Assembly: GCF_963675165.1 (NCBI RefSeq)
Contig: NC_087393.1
Coordinates: 1,803,502 to 1,867,501, forward strand
Length of the DNA: 64,000 bases
Source of the DNA: Halichondria panicea
Lineage: Eukaryota > Porifera > Demospongiae > Suberitida > Halichondriidae
Direction: 5' to 3'
The notes under the pieces were generated by a model. It did no database searches and was not told the DNA's origin. It worked only from the letters and a program-made list of their open reading frames with translations. Numbering within the stretch: position 1 is the stretch's first letter; each line of letters opens with the position of its first letter. Positions 23,666-37,113 of this stretch are shown one piece after another. A program made the translations under genes and the position numbers.

Positions 23666-24906
23666 CAGTGCAACAACCAAAGAGAGTAGATTTTTTTTTA
23701 TATTATTTTTTTTCACATTTTGTGGCATATCTTCTGAAGTAAAAGTGATATGATCTATTTGAGTGCAGGTACTGAAAGTTCAATTATTGGCGCTTCCATT
23801 GGACCACCACCTGTTACATCATATGACATCATCACTATGAAATGGCTGTCTGAAGATGTGTACCTCCGAAAATATGTTAGGAATAGAAGTAGCTTATTTG
23901 TTTGAGTTAAGATCTGAAATTTATTGTGTATGTACCTGACTATATTGCTCATCTTTTGAGCTTCAACGGAAGTCTGGGCTGCTAGTAAGTTCTGAGAAAT
24001 ACTGAATTTTGTTGTTTTTTGGTGGCAAATATGTTAGGAATACAACTTTCGATTTTATGCTAGTTAAGGTCTGATTTTTGAGGAGCATGTACTACAATAG
24101 CATAGAATTTATCTGTACTAACTTACAGGAGCTAGATAAGTCTCATCTTTGCTAGAGCAGCCCTTCTTGTCAAAAATGGTGATTTTGCTCCGTTTTGCTA
24201 CTTTTGCTGACGTATGCAATGATATTCATTGATTTGTGACATCACAAATCATCTTGTTGTTATTTGCTACATCCAAAGGTCATGTGATGTCTACCTGCAA
24301 ATACGCAGTTGGTGTTGGTCATTCTGTGTCACAGGGGCGTGGTAATTGAGCTTACTACGTAGCCAAATTGCCCCAAAAGTCATAAAAAGCACTGTTTTTG
24401 ACAAGATGGGCCGCTCTAGCAAAGAAGAGGCTAGCCTAACTCCTGTAAGTTAGTACAGATGAAAAGTACACTATTGTAGTACATGCTGCTCAAAAATCAG
24501 ACCTTAACTAATATAAAATAGAAAGTTGTATTCCTAACATATTTGCCACCAAAAAACAACAAAATGCAGTATTTCTCAGAACTTACTAGTAGCCCAGACT
24601 TCTGTTGAAGCTCAAAAGATGAGCAATATACTCAGGTACATGCACAACAAATTTCAGATCTTAACTCAAACAAATAAGCTACTTCTATTCCTAACATATT
24701 TTCGGAAGTACACATCTTCAGACAGCCATTTTATACTGATGATGTCATGTGATGTAACAGGTGGTGGTCCAATGGAAGCGCCAATAGTTGAACTTTCAGT
24801 ACCTGCACTCAAATAGATCATATCACTTTTACTTTAGAAGATATGCCACAAAATGTAAAAAATGTGTACCAAAAAAAAAAATCTACTCTCTTTGGTTGTT
24901 GCACTG
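23666..24906. mobile_element. 1.24-kb foldback transposon with ~500-bp inverted arms between C and D
   Basis: Termini CAGTGCAACAACCAAAGAGA and its reverse complement are flanked by TA on both sides. The left arm (to about 24165) and right arm (from about 24410) are inverted copies, about 90% alike by eye, around a ~240-bp centre. ORFs at 23755-23952 (-) and 24619-24816 (+) are the same palindromic arm read from each end, not genes. The E/F promoter lacks the element. A TA duplication and CAGTG end suggest a Tc1/mariner-superfamily non-autonomous element. Confidence 0.85.
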
Positions 24907-24962
24907 TATAGACTCGACACTCCAGGATCTTGTCATTCTCCAGCTGCGAAGTTCTGCTGGCT

Positions 24963-27900
24963 ATGGGTGCTCTAATAATCCTGGCTTACGTGGTTTTGGG
25001 TCTACTAGCTCTGGTGGTTGGAGCCATTCTCTTCTTTGCTGGAGTTATCAAATACAAACGATCCAAGTTCTCTCATCTCCCTTCTCCCAAACTTCCCAAT
25101 ACACTCAAAGGGTGAGTAGGTATACTGTTATTTTGTCTTATTGTTTTGGTACATGATATCATATAGTGGGTTATTTTCGAGGCACTAAATTTTCACGGAT
25201 TGCTCAAGCTAAAACATTTCTTTTCGAGGATAGAGGTTAAAATGACCACAGGTCTTTCAAATTAATTTTCACGGCTTGAGGTCAATCCTCGAAAACCTCA
25301 CAAATTCAGTGCCACCAAGGTGTACGATAGATCTAAATAGATGAGTAGAGATAGCCAATAGGTAGATTAATTACCAAATGATTGGCGACCACGCATAATA
25401 GATTCAATCACTGCTACCAGTATTGTTAGGACAACTGCAGACTCTTTTGCTTATTAAAATGTACCTCTTTTTTAACTTTACTATGCTGCAAGTTTAATCA
25501 TTAACTAACTATACTAGGGATGGTACACATAATTATTCATCATTCTGATCAGCTCCGACTTATTACATGTCATAGGTAGCTGGGCGGAGCCTGGACTCTA
25601 CGATTGTAGGTAATGATCGAAATGTCACTTAAGAACCATATGCATTATCTGGCTTATGAGCAGAACTCTTGAAATGGGGCCTTCTGAGCTGTAGAATGGA
25701 GCTCCTCAGTACAATCACTACAATTTTGAAGTCAACTGTTAGAATCTGCAGCAACCAGAGCCACTATAGTTTTAAGTGCCCGACGTCCTTTTTTTCCTCT
25801 CTCCGAATCTCAATGTGACCTGATTAGAGCCTCGCTTCACTCGGAACTAACTGTCATCATGTTATGATCGATAGTAATGAGCGAGTGATGACAGTTAGAG
25901 TGACTACCAATTTTCCCATATATTTTCCCATATATTTCATTTATTCATATATTTTATTTTCCCATATATTTCATAGCTAAGGCGCACTCTATAATCGTTA
26001 GACCCTGCCCCTGTGGTACAAACTGCAGAACTCAGCTGGCTTATTAGCTGTGTTTATTTATGTATCTCTACTTTGCTAATTGAAAGCATATTGCCAGCAA
26101 AGCTGAAAATATCAGCTCCACTATGCTACCACAAAATCGTTATAAATCACAGCCACGCCCATACCAGTCAGCGTAATTTTAGCCAAAATATTGAGGTGTT
26201 GCTGATCTTGGTATTTTACTCTACCCACCCACAAACGACAGTTTGTCGTTATCTTAATACTTTTTAATAAACAGGTTCTTTCTTGGGCATGTCACGTACA
26301 TTCTTGAGAGCAGGAAGTTATCGAAGAATGATGAAGACCCATGCTTAGAGCTCTACAATCAATGGTACAATGTCAACCTCACAATTATGTATAATACTGT
26401 ATACTGAAGAGTAGCCTATAAATAATTTTGGTTGAATTCGATAAATAACAATAAACTTACATGTAGACATAACCACAACCTTTTTGTATACAGGTATTCT
26501 GAATTGGACAACCCTGGTGTTTTTGTCGTTTTCATAATGCAACTACCTTTTGTTGTAATCTCAGACCCAGAAAATATCAAGGTGTGTTGCATACATACTA
26601 TGGTTGAATATATATAGTCACTCTAGTTTGTTAATGCAGGAGGTGATAATGCAGGTAAAGAATGGTAAGCCTACAATGCTTTCAAACAAAGGACGTTGGC
26701 TGTATGGAGAGAGGTTAGCTTCAAATGTATTAGGCAGGCAGGATATAATGTAACTAGGGTAAATCAATGTGTATTTTTTAAGGCCAATTTTCCTGAACGT
26801 CACAGTTTCTATTTTTAGCTATTAAATTCTGAGATATTCATAATTATTGCCTGGTTAATCGCCTGTTTTTCATTTTAGGTTTTCTGGGAATGGACTTGCC
26901 TCTATCCCTGATCACGATACTTGGAAGCCTAGGAGAAAGATCTACGAGCACTCCTTCAATAAGAGGTGAGCCACTTAAGAGCGTATGTAGCTACAATATA
27001 TAACTGAAAACCAAACTATGGCAAACAATAATATACTAGTCAGCTATCAATTCGTTGTCTTCCTCACATTAGCTACCTGAAGGGCCTTCTCCCTTCTTTC
27101 AACGAGTGCACTGACAAATTGCTGGAGGGCATACGACCTCTGGCTGATGGGAAGACAACAGTTCCCATGAAACAACACTTGTCAGAAGTCACACTGAATG
27201 TCATCAGTAAGGTAGATCTATACGGGTCATGCTTTTATACTACAACAATAATTTTTCAAACGTGCAGGTGGCATTTGGATCCGACTTTTCTGAGCAATGG
27301 GATGACAAAACACTTGGACTGAAATTGACCAAAGGAAATGGGAAGCTTACGTTTCTTATTTCCCACACATTTAAAGGAGTACAGAGAGCATTCAATGGTG
27401 GTCCGTTTTTCAAGGTAATCTTCAAGCTACAGTGCAGTACATGTATACTATAATATAGGCACAGAATAATAATACGAATGGAACTGTTGACAAAAAGTAG
27501 AGTATTAGTCATGATTTTTGGTTGTTGCAGTACCTTCATCCGTTTGAGGTGAAGAGCTATCAAGAAACTATTAGAGCTCTGAGGATGATTGGACGAGACT
27601 GCATCATGAAGAGAATCAGGGCAGTGGAAGCTGGAGAGCAGATTCCCAGAGACATACTCTCCTCAATCCTGCAAGTCGCCTGTGAGTACTCTAAGTTAAT
27701 GTTGATCCTCACGGACCATTTTGTATTGTTCCATATAGCTACCAAGGAATCTGTGGACATTGAAGATTTAGTGGACGATTTTGTTACCTTCTATGTGGCA
27801 GGTAACAGACTATATACTAAATGTGTCTGCTCAATTGCTGCATGCATGCATGCTTTATATACACAGGGCAAGAGACTACTGGAAACTTGCTGTCTTTTGC

Positions 27901-29336
27901 AGTAGTCCTCCTCAACCAGCACCCTGAAGTTCTTTGCAGGTATGTGATAGTGTGCAATAGATATAGCCAATTATTGTGCTTTCAAAACCGATTGTACGAC
28001 CTACAATCAGTTGGATGACAATCAGTTGGATGACTTTCTTTGTTATACAGACTCCAAGCTGAAATAGAGGAGGTTCTTAAAGGAAGAACTGAAGTGACTA
28101 ACGAAGATCTGGAAAGCCTGCAATATACTGAGCAGGTACATTCTGTAGGATGGTATACCTAATTGCTAAGTGTCTTCATTCCTCCATTATGATTCCGTAA
28201 CAACATCTGTGACTACCCTAGCAAAATATCATCTTTATTTTAACACTAGGTTCTGATGGAGGTCTTGCTATTGTATCCCCCGGCCTTTGGGAGTATAAAG
28301 GAAACTATGAAGGGTGGTATTCAACTTGGGGAGCACTTCATTCCGGAAAAGAGTGCTCTATTTGTAAGTTAGTGTTTTCTTGAAACACTAAATTTTAATA
28401 ATTATTACTTCTTATTTCTCAGCTGATAACAGCAATGACGTCCAGGCTGCCCTAATACTTTGACGATCCTGACAGCTTTGATCCATCCAGATTTAACCCT
28501 GAGAATCAACAGTGAGTTTGTTATCTTTGATGACATTTTAATAGTAAATTTTTTCAGGCCCAGTTCGTTTGTTTTCTTTCCATTTGGACTCGGTCATCGC
28601 TCGTGCATTGGAAAACACTTTGCTCTTGTGAGTACACTTTTGTGCGCTCAGTTAAAACCTGGACACTGTGACTTATGCTGCCATGCAGTGGTGTCTTTAG
28701 TTAAGGCCTTCTTAAGTGGTTGTGTTCTGTACACCGAAAATGTTGTTTGGTCTGTCTTTTATATCGCAATTGGCCTTTAATTCACCGCGTTGTTCAATCA
28801 ATCAATCAGATTTATCGAACAGAAAGGAGCATGAGCATGAGCCAACGCAAAATAGGCTCATGGCCTCTCAAGTGAAACACACTATTATTGGAAGCGCTTT
28901 CCATAAAAACAGCTGTCTATATATAAAAAATAAAATATCATAATTATCACAGTTTACCTTATTAGCAAATGAGTGATAGGTTGTGCAATCTTGTAATATT
29001 TGTCTACCCATAATGTTCAATAATCTTGAAAGTCTGGCAGTTGATTAGTCGGTCCTTGCAATCTCTTTTTTTTTGTAACCATGTCAGTGAGTTCATTGTA
29101 TGATTTGTCCCATTCTGCTGTTAGAAGGGTTCCACTGTAGAACTACATAAATGGCCAGTTACAGTATAAATTCAACCCACAATTTTTCCGTGCAGATGGA
29201 GGCTAAGCTGATCCTGGCCAGACTGGTGCAGACCTTCCGCTTCACTCTTCCTCCAGACTACAAGCTGGTAGTTGCTCAAAGAATAACTGTACAACCCAAA
29301 GACGATGTGCCTTGCACTGTTACTCTAGCTATCTAA
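24963..29336 (+). pseudogene. CYP46A1-like: CYP46A1-like cytochrome P450, copy D: F/B hybrid with an in-frame stop
   Basis: Fifteen exons: 24963-25111, 26275-26364, 26494-26581, 26640-26713, 26879-26965, 27073-27211, 27268-27414, 27531-27681, 27739-27801, 27867-27939, 28051-28135, 28250-28363, 28423-28511, 28558-28627, 29196-29336. All lengths equal those of B and F. Exons 1-5 and introns 1-5 are nearly identical to F. From late exon 6 onward, introns and exons match B instead, including introns 6, 7, 10, 12 and the 3' flank. In exon 13 the codon that is CAA in B and F reads TAA at 28453-28455, which ends the protein before the [10 protein letters not shown] heme loop. Without the Cys ligand no P450 activity is possible. 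It is therefore probably a young pseudogene, unless this is a sequencing or allele difference. Confidence 0.82.
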
Positions 29337-30046
29337 TTGCTAGTTTTTAAGCTGTTTATGATCAGTAGAAGTACTTGAAAAGATTAAATGCATATACAAT
29401 TATGCTGTGTTATATTTTCAGTATATATAATGACGTAAGGAAATTTTTATATCCATGTGCAGGCTTAGTTTATCGGCTATTCTCACGACATAATAGACAA
29501 TATCATGCATATATATATATATCTCAGTGTTAAGGGCGTATGCCCTATAATTGGTGTTATCTTATACTTTCAGTCACATTTTTTTTGCCATGAGAACATT
29601 GTTACACAAAACTTAGTGTAATAATTTTTACCAAAAAAGGACATTGATGTGCCAAAAGGTCCTCTCCTAAGGTTAAGACCTCACATGAATCAATTAACTG
29701 CATGCCCTAATTCCTTAATTGTGGTATGATGTTTGCGAACACGCATGCAAAAACCATGGCAGGAATTGGTGGCTTTAAATTACAATTATGTGCAAAATGT
29801 GACTGTTTACAAGAAGAAGTGAACTAAACGATTGGAGCCTGCATTCCTATAAGATCACATGAGCCTTAATTATATGACACTCTTACAATCATGCATAGTT
29901 GTCAAATAAATGAAAAACTCAGTATAAAAATATGACATAAAAATTATATATATAATTATATACACAGCGTAAAATGTTGCCAAAAAACGGTGCAGGGGAG
30001 CTATTGTAATTATTGTTGACACAATCGTTGCCATCCTTTAATTAGT
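29337..30046. other. Tail-to-tail spacer between P450 genes D and E
   Basis: No gene seen. It is homologous at both ends to the B-C spacer but about 0.9 kb shorter, because the MITE at 16524-16935 and other B-C sequence are absent. Confidence 0.6.
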
Positions 30047-30216
30047 TTATGAAATCGAAGTGGGAGTGACAGTGCAAGGTACATCATCCTTAGGTTGCAG
30101 TGTTGTTTTCTGCACCACAACCAGCTTGTAGTCTGGAGGAAGAGTGAAACGGAAGGTCTGGACCAATCTGGCCAGGATCAGCTTAGCCTCCATCTGCACG
30201 AAAAAGTCACATCATA

Positions 30217-31085
30217 ATTATGTTATGGTTAGAACATGGGCATGAGGTATCTATGTGTTATAGTGTCCCAAAGCTCGAGGGCTTTAGCCCGAGGGATGAG
30301 GGACACTATAACCATAGATATCGAATGCACATGTTCTAACTGATTTAGATCCCAAAACCTATTGGGTACTAGAAATGCACTAGCTTAGCAACAGTCAACC
30401 TATATAAACAGCCAACCTAGCAACTGCATCATTATTCTTTTGAAAACTAATATCTGAAGTTGGCATCTCTGTGTCTCTACTAAATCTGTGGTCTCTATTC
30501 AAGTCAACCCTGTTCCTCCACCTCAGTTTGATGGACAAAATTATAGTCCTAGCTCCACCTACAAAACGGAAACATCCAGCTCCTCCCCCAGTTTTGCAGC
30601 AAACAAGCCCAGCACACTTCCCAAGAAACGAGCGGCTCGTACTACTCTCACAAAGCGAAAGGAAGACACCTATAAGCTATAATTTGCAGCAAACAAGCCC
30701 AGCAAATGAGCGGCTCCTATACTACTCTTGAACAAAGCGAAAGGAACTTTAGGAAGAAACCAAAGCTAGAATCCCAGCACTTCCATACATCCAGCTCCTC
30801 CCCCATGCAGCCTTGCAAAAAAGCACAGCACACTGCCCAAAAAACGAGCGTCTCCTACTACTTTCGAACAAAGCCAAAAAAAGAAACTAGAGCTTCTCTC
30901 TTTCATTCTAGTTCTGTTATTATATTACTAGACAAAGCATCTAGCTACAATATGTTATTACATGTGTATCTTCTTGTAAATCATAATACAATGTACAATG
31001 TTGTAGTTTGTAGCCCAGAGCAATCTATAGTACCGGTACTATAGCTCATAGTTCCCTGCTAAATACACTCAAATGGGATCTAATT
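30217..31085. mobile_element. E-specific ~0.87-kb insertion in intron 14 with hairpin and internal repeats
   Basis: Compared with C the intron is interrupted after CATCATAATTAT and resumes at AATTGACCTATATAGCCTCT. The left end (30229-30340) is a hairpin with GTTAGAACATG and CATGTTCTAAC ends. Inside are three degenerate ~100-bp direct repeats (about 30565-30665, 30678-30740, 30783-30890) marked by CCAGCTCCTCCCCCA and CAGCAAACAAGCCCAGCA. A 64-residue Ser/Pro/Lys-rich frame (30488-30682) runs through them, but I see no domain. Confidence 0.6.
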
Positions 31086-31347
31086 GACCTATATAGCCTC
31101 TGCTCCAGGCCGCCCTCGAAAATTCGAGTAATACGATCTTAAGTACTGTTTTTTGTAGCGAGCAACTGTTTTGGGGATGTGTTCCAGCAATGCACAAATT
31201 ATATATATAATATTATACAAGAACTACCCTAGAGGCTATGACGTGGATCATTTGCATGCGCGCCCAGAACATTGACTACAAACGCTTATTTACTTAATTA
31301 AGCGCCAAAAAAATATTCCAGGCGCTCAATTAAATTATATGGTGCTA

Positions 31348-31467
<120 letters not shown>

Positions 31468-31744
31468 TTAAAATACTTGCAGTGTGGGCTGGGACATTTC
31501 TCACTGTTTGTTCTCTGGATTAAATCTGGCGGGATTAAAACTATCAGGATCGTCAAAGTATTGGGGTAGCCTGGACATCATTGACATTTGCAGCTGGATA
31601 TGAATTTGCACGAATTAAGCAGGCTACCATGCATGCATACGATCAATGGTTTGCAGTTAGACGGTATAATGTAAGTGCATGCAGTATATCTATATATCAG
31701 TATATCACTTACTAAAAACAAACCAAAAAAACACACATTATACT

Positions 31745-32285
31745 GAGTTGTGCCTCAGTGCGCATGAGCAAGCGAGGTATGCGGTAGGGTGTTTGTGTGT
31801 CCGTGTGTATAGAAGGATTAGCAAACAAGAGTTTCTATAGGCTTCTAGTCACGTTTTCTTGGATTTGCAAAATAATGCTTCATTCTCGAGTTATGCCTAG
31901 TTGTGCTAATTACTTGGAATGTTATTGCAGCCTTTTCAGAAGAGTGCGTAGCAAAACTTGTCCATGGAGTGTTGCTATTCAGTTAGCTCTGCACTAGAAC
32001 GCTAGCTATTGTAGCTGCAAGAATTAGAGCGAATTAGAGCGAATTAGAGCTGCAAGGATATACTGCACTATAAATGCAGCAGCCATTAATTTTAGATTTT
32101 GTACTTTTGGAATCCTTTTTAGCATCGATCTTGATCGATCATTTCCCACTATTTGAGTTTCCTTGTGATTACAGATGCAGCAAAATTATCGTAAGAACAT
32201 TATGATATCTGTGTGTATTAGCAATAGCTAGTAGCTTTGACACATCCACCGAGGCATCAGCACTTGCGGTGCTTTCATTTTCAAA
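31745..32285 (+). mobile_element. Microsatellite-bearing dispersed repeat in intron 12 of gene E
   Basis: It begins GTGCCTCAGTGCGCATGAGC, then CGAGGTATGCGGTA with a short (GT)n, CTATAGGCTTCTAGTCACGT and CATTCTCGAGTTATGCC, ending at TGCGGTGCTTTCATTTT. Homologous to the copy in C. It carries an extra triple GAATTAGAGC repeat near 32025-32050. Confidence 0.65.
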
Positions 32286-32906
32286 GAGCTAATATTTCGC
32301 GAATTGCCCAAACAAAACATTTCAAGATTGAGGTTCAAATGACCACACCCCTACAGTAGAGAGGTTTATGTTTGAGGCACTAACATTCGGTCATTTTAGC
32401 TCCACGAATATAAAGCGCTATATATATACGATAAGTACTCAGAACATCAGAACAACAAACATGATACCTCCACATGCATGCTGTCTTGTTAGCAACTATA
32501 TAAATGTAAACTCACAAATAAAAATGTTCCTCCCGAGATGAAGTACTCCCCGAGCTGAATACCACCCTCCATGGCTTGTTTGGATACCCCGGTAACAGGA
32601 GGGTACAGCCGCAGAACCTCCAACAGAACCTACATAAATTATAAGTGGAAAGAACATTCCAACAAAAAATATTTTTGGCGAAATTAATAGAGTCAAATGA
32701 ACACACTCAATCTGACAGCTTCATACTAGAGACTAGTCTGAATGCTGACATTGACACATGACAATATCCATACCTGCTCAGTGTATTGTAGTTTCTCTAG
32801 ATCTTCGTTAGTCACTTCAGTTCGTCCTTCAAGAACCTCCTCTACTTCAGCTTGAAGTCTGTATAATGATAGAACTGCATATTCAAGCCCAATTCACGCA
32901 TATGTA

Positions 32907-33463
32907 CAGGGTTTCATCCAGAATTTCAAGTTTGGGGGGGGGGGGGTGTTTGAAAAGAAACTGCGCGCGCCAGCGTGAAACATGTGAGGCCACGCCCCCT
33001 ATATTGTTTGTTGTTGGTGTCTATTAGCGATGTACTCCTGGCAATGTGCATTGACAGGCAACTCCATATAACTTGGTATGCTGGTTTGAAATTGTGGACC
33101 GTATCTATAGAACACTATAGAAACCACAAAAGCAATGGATAGATTTGTGGTAATACTATAGGTGATGACCAAGCATCCTCTAGCAAAGCTACATGTAGCA
33201 AAAGACCGTGTCTAGATAATGTTGGTTATAGTACCCCTCTCCCTCCCTCCCTCCCTCTCCCTCTCCCTCTCCCTCTCCCCCTCCCTCTCCCTCCCTCCCT
33301 CCCTCCCTCTCCCTCCCTCCCTCCCTCTCCCTCCCTCTCCCTCCCTCTCCCTCTCTCCCCTTCTTCCTCTCTCTCCTCCTATTTTCCCCTCTCTTTTGGG
33401 GGGGAAGCTGAGCATTTTGGGGGGGAAGCTTCCCCCCCCACCCCCCCACTAGATGAAACCCTG
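32907..33463. mobile_element. hAT-like MITE with internal CCCTCT minisatellite, intron 10 of gene E
   Basis: Ends CAGGGTTTCATC and GATGAAACCCTG bound 557 bp. The flanks, TATGTA on the left and ACGTATGTA on the right, suggest an imperfect short target duplication. Homopolymer G/C runs lie just inside both ends. A (CCCT/CCCTCT)n array occupies about 33232-33360. Long frames at 33189-33497 are low-complexity artefacts of that array. C has the empty site. A related element with CAGGGCTGCAT ends lies at 43052-43203. Confidence 0.75.
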
Positions 33464-35503
33464 ACGTATGTATGTTACACAAGTATATAATACACACAAT
33501 GACATTTTTACAGTGATATTAATATCTACTACTACATGTACGCTTACCGACACATAACATCAGGATGTTGATGTATTAGAACGGTGGCAATAGATAGCAA
33601 ATTACCAGTAGTCTCTTGTCCTGTCGAGAATGAGGAACGTAGTTAAGTAATTCAATTTAAATTAGAGTCACCTGCTATATAGAAGGTGACGAAATCGTCC
33701 ACCAAATCTTCGATGTCCACAGATTCCTTGGTAGCTATAATTATATGGAACAATACAATGATCTGTGTGGATCAACATTTACTTATAGTACTCACAGGCG
33801 ACTTGCAGGATTGAGGAGAGTATGTCTCTGGGAATCTGCTCTCCAGCTTCCACTGCTCTGATTCTCTTCATGACACAGTCTCGTCCAATCATCCTCAGAG
33901 CTCTAATAGCCTCCTTGTAGCCTCTCACTTCAAACGGATGAAGATACTATACACGAACGAAGTGCTAATAACTTTCTGCATACTTTATACATGTAAAATA
34001 TTTACACCATGAAAAGAAAAGACTCTAGCTGGGCTCAAACTGAGCGACATAGAGGATATCAACTAACTAACCGCATAGGCAAGGCCACCATCGAAGCTCT
34101 TTTGCAGACCCTCAAATGCATGACTAATAAGAAAAGTTAGTTTCCCATTTCCTTTGACCCATTTCAGGCCGAGAGTTGCATCCCATTTTCCAGAGAAATC
34201 CGATCCAAAAGCCACCTGTGAAGTGGAATTAGAGCGGCTAAACATAATTATGTGCATGTAAACACACAACCCGATATGTACCTTACTAATGACATTAAGT
34301 GTGACTTCTGACAAGTGTTGTTTCATTGGAACTGTTGTCTTTCCGTCAGCCAGAGGTCGTATGCCCTCCAGCAATTTGTCAGTGCACTCGTTAAAAGAAG
34401 GGAGAAGGCTCTTCAGGTAGCTATTGTGAGGACACAATGATGAATCCGACAACTTATAAGTTGAACAGAATTATGATTATGCATACTTCTTATTGAACGG
34501 CTGATCGTAGATCTTTCGTCTTGGTTTCCAAGTATCATAGTCAAATATAGCGACTAACCCGTTGCCCAAAAATCTGAGGCGGGATTACTTTAAAGCAATA
34601 ACAGCATGGATATACATAATAGCTATACCTTTGTCCGAAGAGCCATCCCACTCTTGTCTTGAGTTGTTTTATTTTCCCATTCTTTACTTGCATTGTTACA
34701 GTCTGTATAAACAGTGTAATCAGAACCTTTACTATAAGATCGTGGGCAATAACCAATCAGTACGTAGATTTATTGCCAAGCGCCTTAGCATGCGAAACTA
34801 ATCTTATATCGAATCACGGAAACCTTTATACGTACTTGGTATCATGCACGTTTTTATAAATGGGAAGTTTAGTGTATGTGGCTAATTCATGGCTCTAACA
34901 GATATCACGTGTTGGAGATGCCGTCCAAAACCACTAACGGACACCATGCAGTTTTGCTCACTATAAAAGCCGTGGGGTACTGCTTTATTGTGTATACGCG
35001 TATCGTGTTTTCCCCAGAGTGGTGGGCCAGACTACATATATATGGCTTGTGGGTTTGGCACTCTGGCTTCCTATGCAGTGGCACAATACTCATGACCACA
35101 ATAGAGAAAATCTGTTACAGCCTAGCCACAATTCAATTACACTTTGTACAGGGCAAGAGTTGTACAGATTCCCAAATTCAGTTCATGTAATTACAGCACC
35201 AGAAAAAATCCGGACTGCCGGATTGAAAGCATTTTTTGGGCGCTTATGCGCTACAGCTAGTGTATAGTGTCTATTGCAATCTCTTAGTGCGCAGGTGGAT
35301 ATACGGTTTGATTTTTGGTCTCTCTATGTTACAGCTGCATCTAGACAGTTATACAGTAGACTCTCGTTAATCAAGTCACCCTTAGGACAGTGCATGCAGT
35401 TTGGCTGCAATAGGGAAGTGGTTGCATTTCAGAAAACAAATAACGATACTACTTTGAATCTAATGACTAGTTTTGCGGTTCTGTTTCAATCATTTTGCTA
35501 TTT

Positions 35504-35876
35504 ACAGTGGAACCTCTTATAACGGACTCTCTAAATAGCGGATCCCTCTGTTGTAGCGGACAGCATGCCTTGTATCAACTGCTTTTACTATCTAACTAGT
35601 GTACTTGCAACCCTGAACAGCGGAAACCTCTAAACTCCGGACAACGGACAACAGCCTTGCACAAAAGATACATTCAGTGCAAGGAATTAACCTCCGGTGT
35701 CTCCATGTATACTGACTCAGTTCACCATATATGTTGTGTATTTAAAGTCATTACTGTCTCATTAAATATTTGGGGTAACGTAACCTTACATGGTATAACC
35801 TCCCAATAAAGGAAACCTCTGAATAGCGGACAAAACCTCCTGCACCAACTTGTCTGTTATACGGAGGTTCTATGTA
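35504..35876. mobile_element. Pogo-like MITE in intron 3 of gene E
   Basis: The same insertion as 21944-22330, with the same ends and flanks. It lacks a short internal block present in C. Shared presence in C and E and absence from A date it between the A split and the C/E duplication. Confidence 0.7.
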
Positions 35877-37113
35877 AATGTAATCCACAATTTTCATCTG
35901 CCAATTAAACCACACTCAAATGTCATAATATTATCGTATACGTATAAAATGTCTAGTTTGGGGCAGTCAGAACTGACCATACAGAATAGCGATTGGCCGC
36001 ATTTCAGGGTGAGTTTTGTGCATGCAGTAATAATCAAGCTAGCAATCTGTGCCAAACGAAACGACCGGTATATCGAGGTGCAGAGAGCTGGATTAAAGAG
36101 TCTACTGATATATAGCACATGCATGAAGGCTAAAAAATTAATCAAACAGGGCCGGAGGAAACACTGCCATAATACCTAATGCATGTACCACAATACCTTG
36201 ATAGTTTCCGGGTGAGAGGGAACAACAATCGGAACGTGTAGGAAGAAAATAACAAAAGCACTTGGGCTGTCCAGCTCCAAGCACCTGCAGAGTGGTGAAT
36301 TATGCTGTATGTTTTATATAATAAAGATGATCAGTACCATTTTGTGAATAGCTCCACAACTGATGTCTCCATACTCGATTTTCTCATTTCAATCAAGTGG
36401 TACAAGTGTCCATAAATGTACCTGCATCATGAAACCATGAATGTTGTTTAACCTTCAAATTGGCTTAGGTTACTCACTGAACTGTTTATGCGTAGCTTCT
36501 AAAGCTACCAAATTACTATTGACATACAACACTGATTGTCCCTGAAATGCAGATCAGACATTCATTAGATGTGCGGATCTTATGCAATAACTGCATGCCC
36601 CCCCCCCCCCCCAGACAAGTGTATGGTAGAATGCTCTTGCCGTAAATATAGCTCTAGATCATCTACGGTAGCATGTATTTCCAACTTCCATTGACTGTTC
36701 TTCCAAACTCAGTTAGCGTGTTAGGTTAACTGGACCGTCAGTTTATTCATGTTATTGGAACAATTTGCTGCTGTATAATTATATAGTCCCGGGGACCATC
36801 TAGACTGACATGACAGAAAAGGGCTATACCATGTAAGCTCACCCCTTGAGTGACTTGTGCAGCTTGGGAGAGGGGAGGTGGGAGTAGCTGTGTCGAATGT
36901 AGTAGATGTACCCCATAAAGCAGAGGAATGATCCAGCCACAAGACTTAGCACACCTCCAATCAAATAAACCAGCACCAGTAGAGCACCCATGGTAGAGAA
37001 TTCACAGAGAAAATACTGGTGAGCTTCAGGTCATGTGCATGTACGTAGACGTGCATGTAGATCTACTTTAATTATTATATTGTGTGAAAAAAAGCTAATC
37101 AAGCAAGCATAAT

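Noticed and set aside
23755-24816. Two near-identical 65-residue frames on opposite strands
   Set aside because: They are the two arms of the foldback element read inward from each end.
33189-33497. Frames of 67-102 residues rich in Arg/Glu/Gly or Pro/Ser/Leu
   Set aside because: They are translations of the CCCTCT minisatellite inside a MITE.
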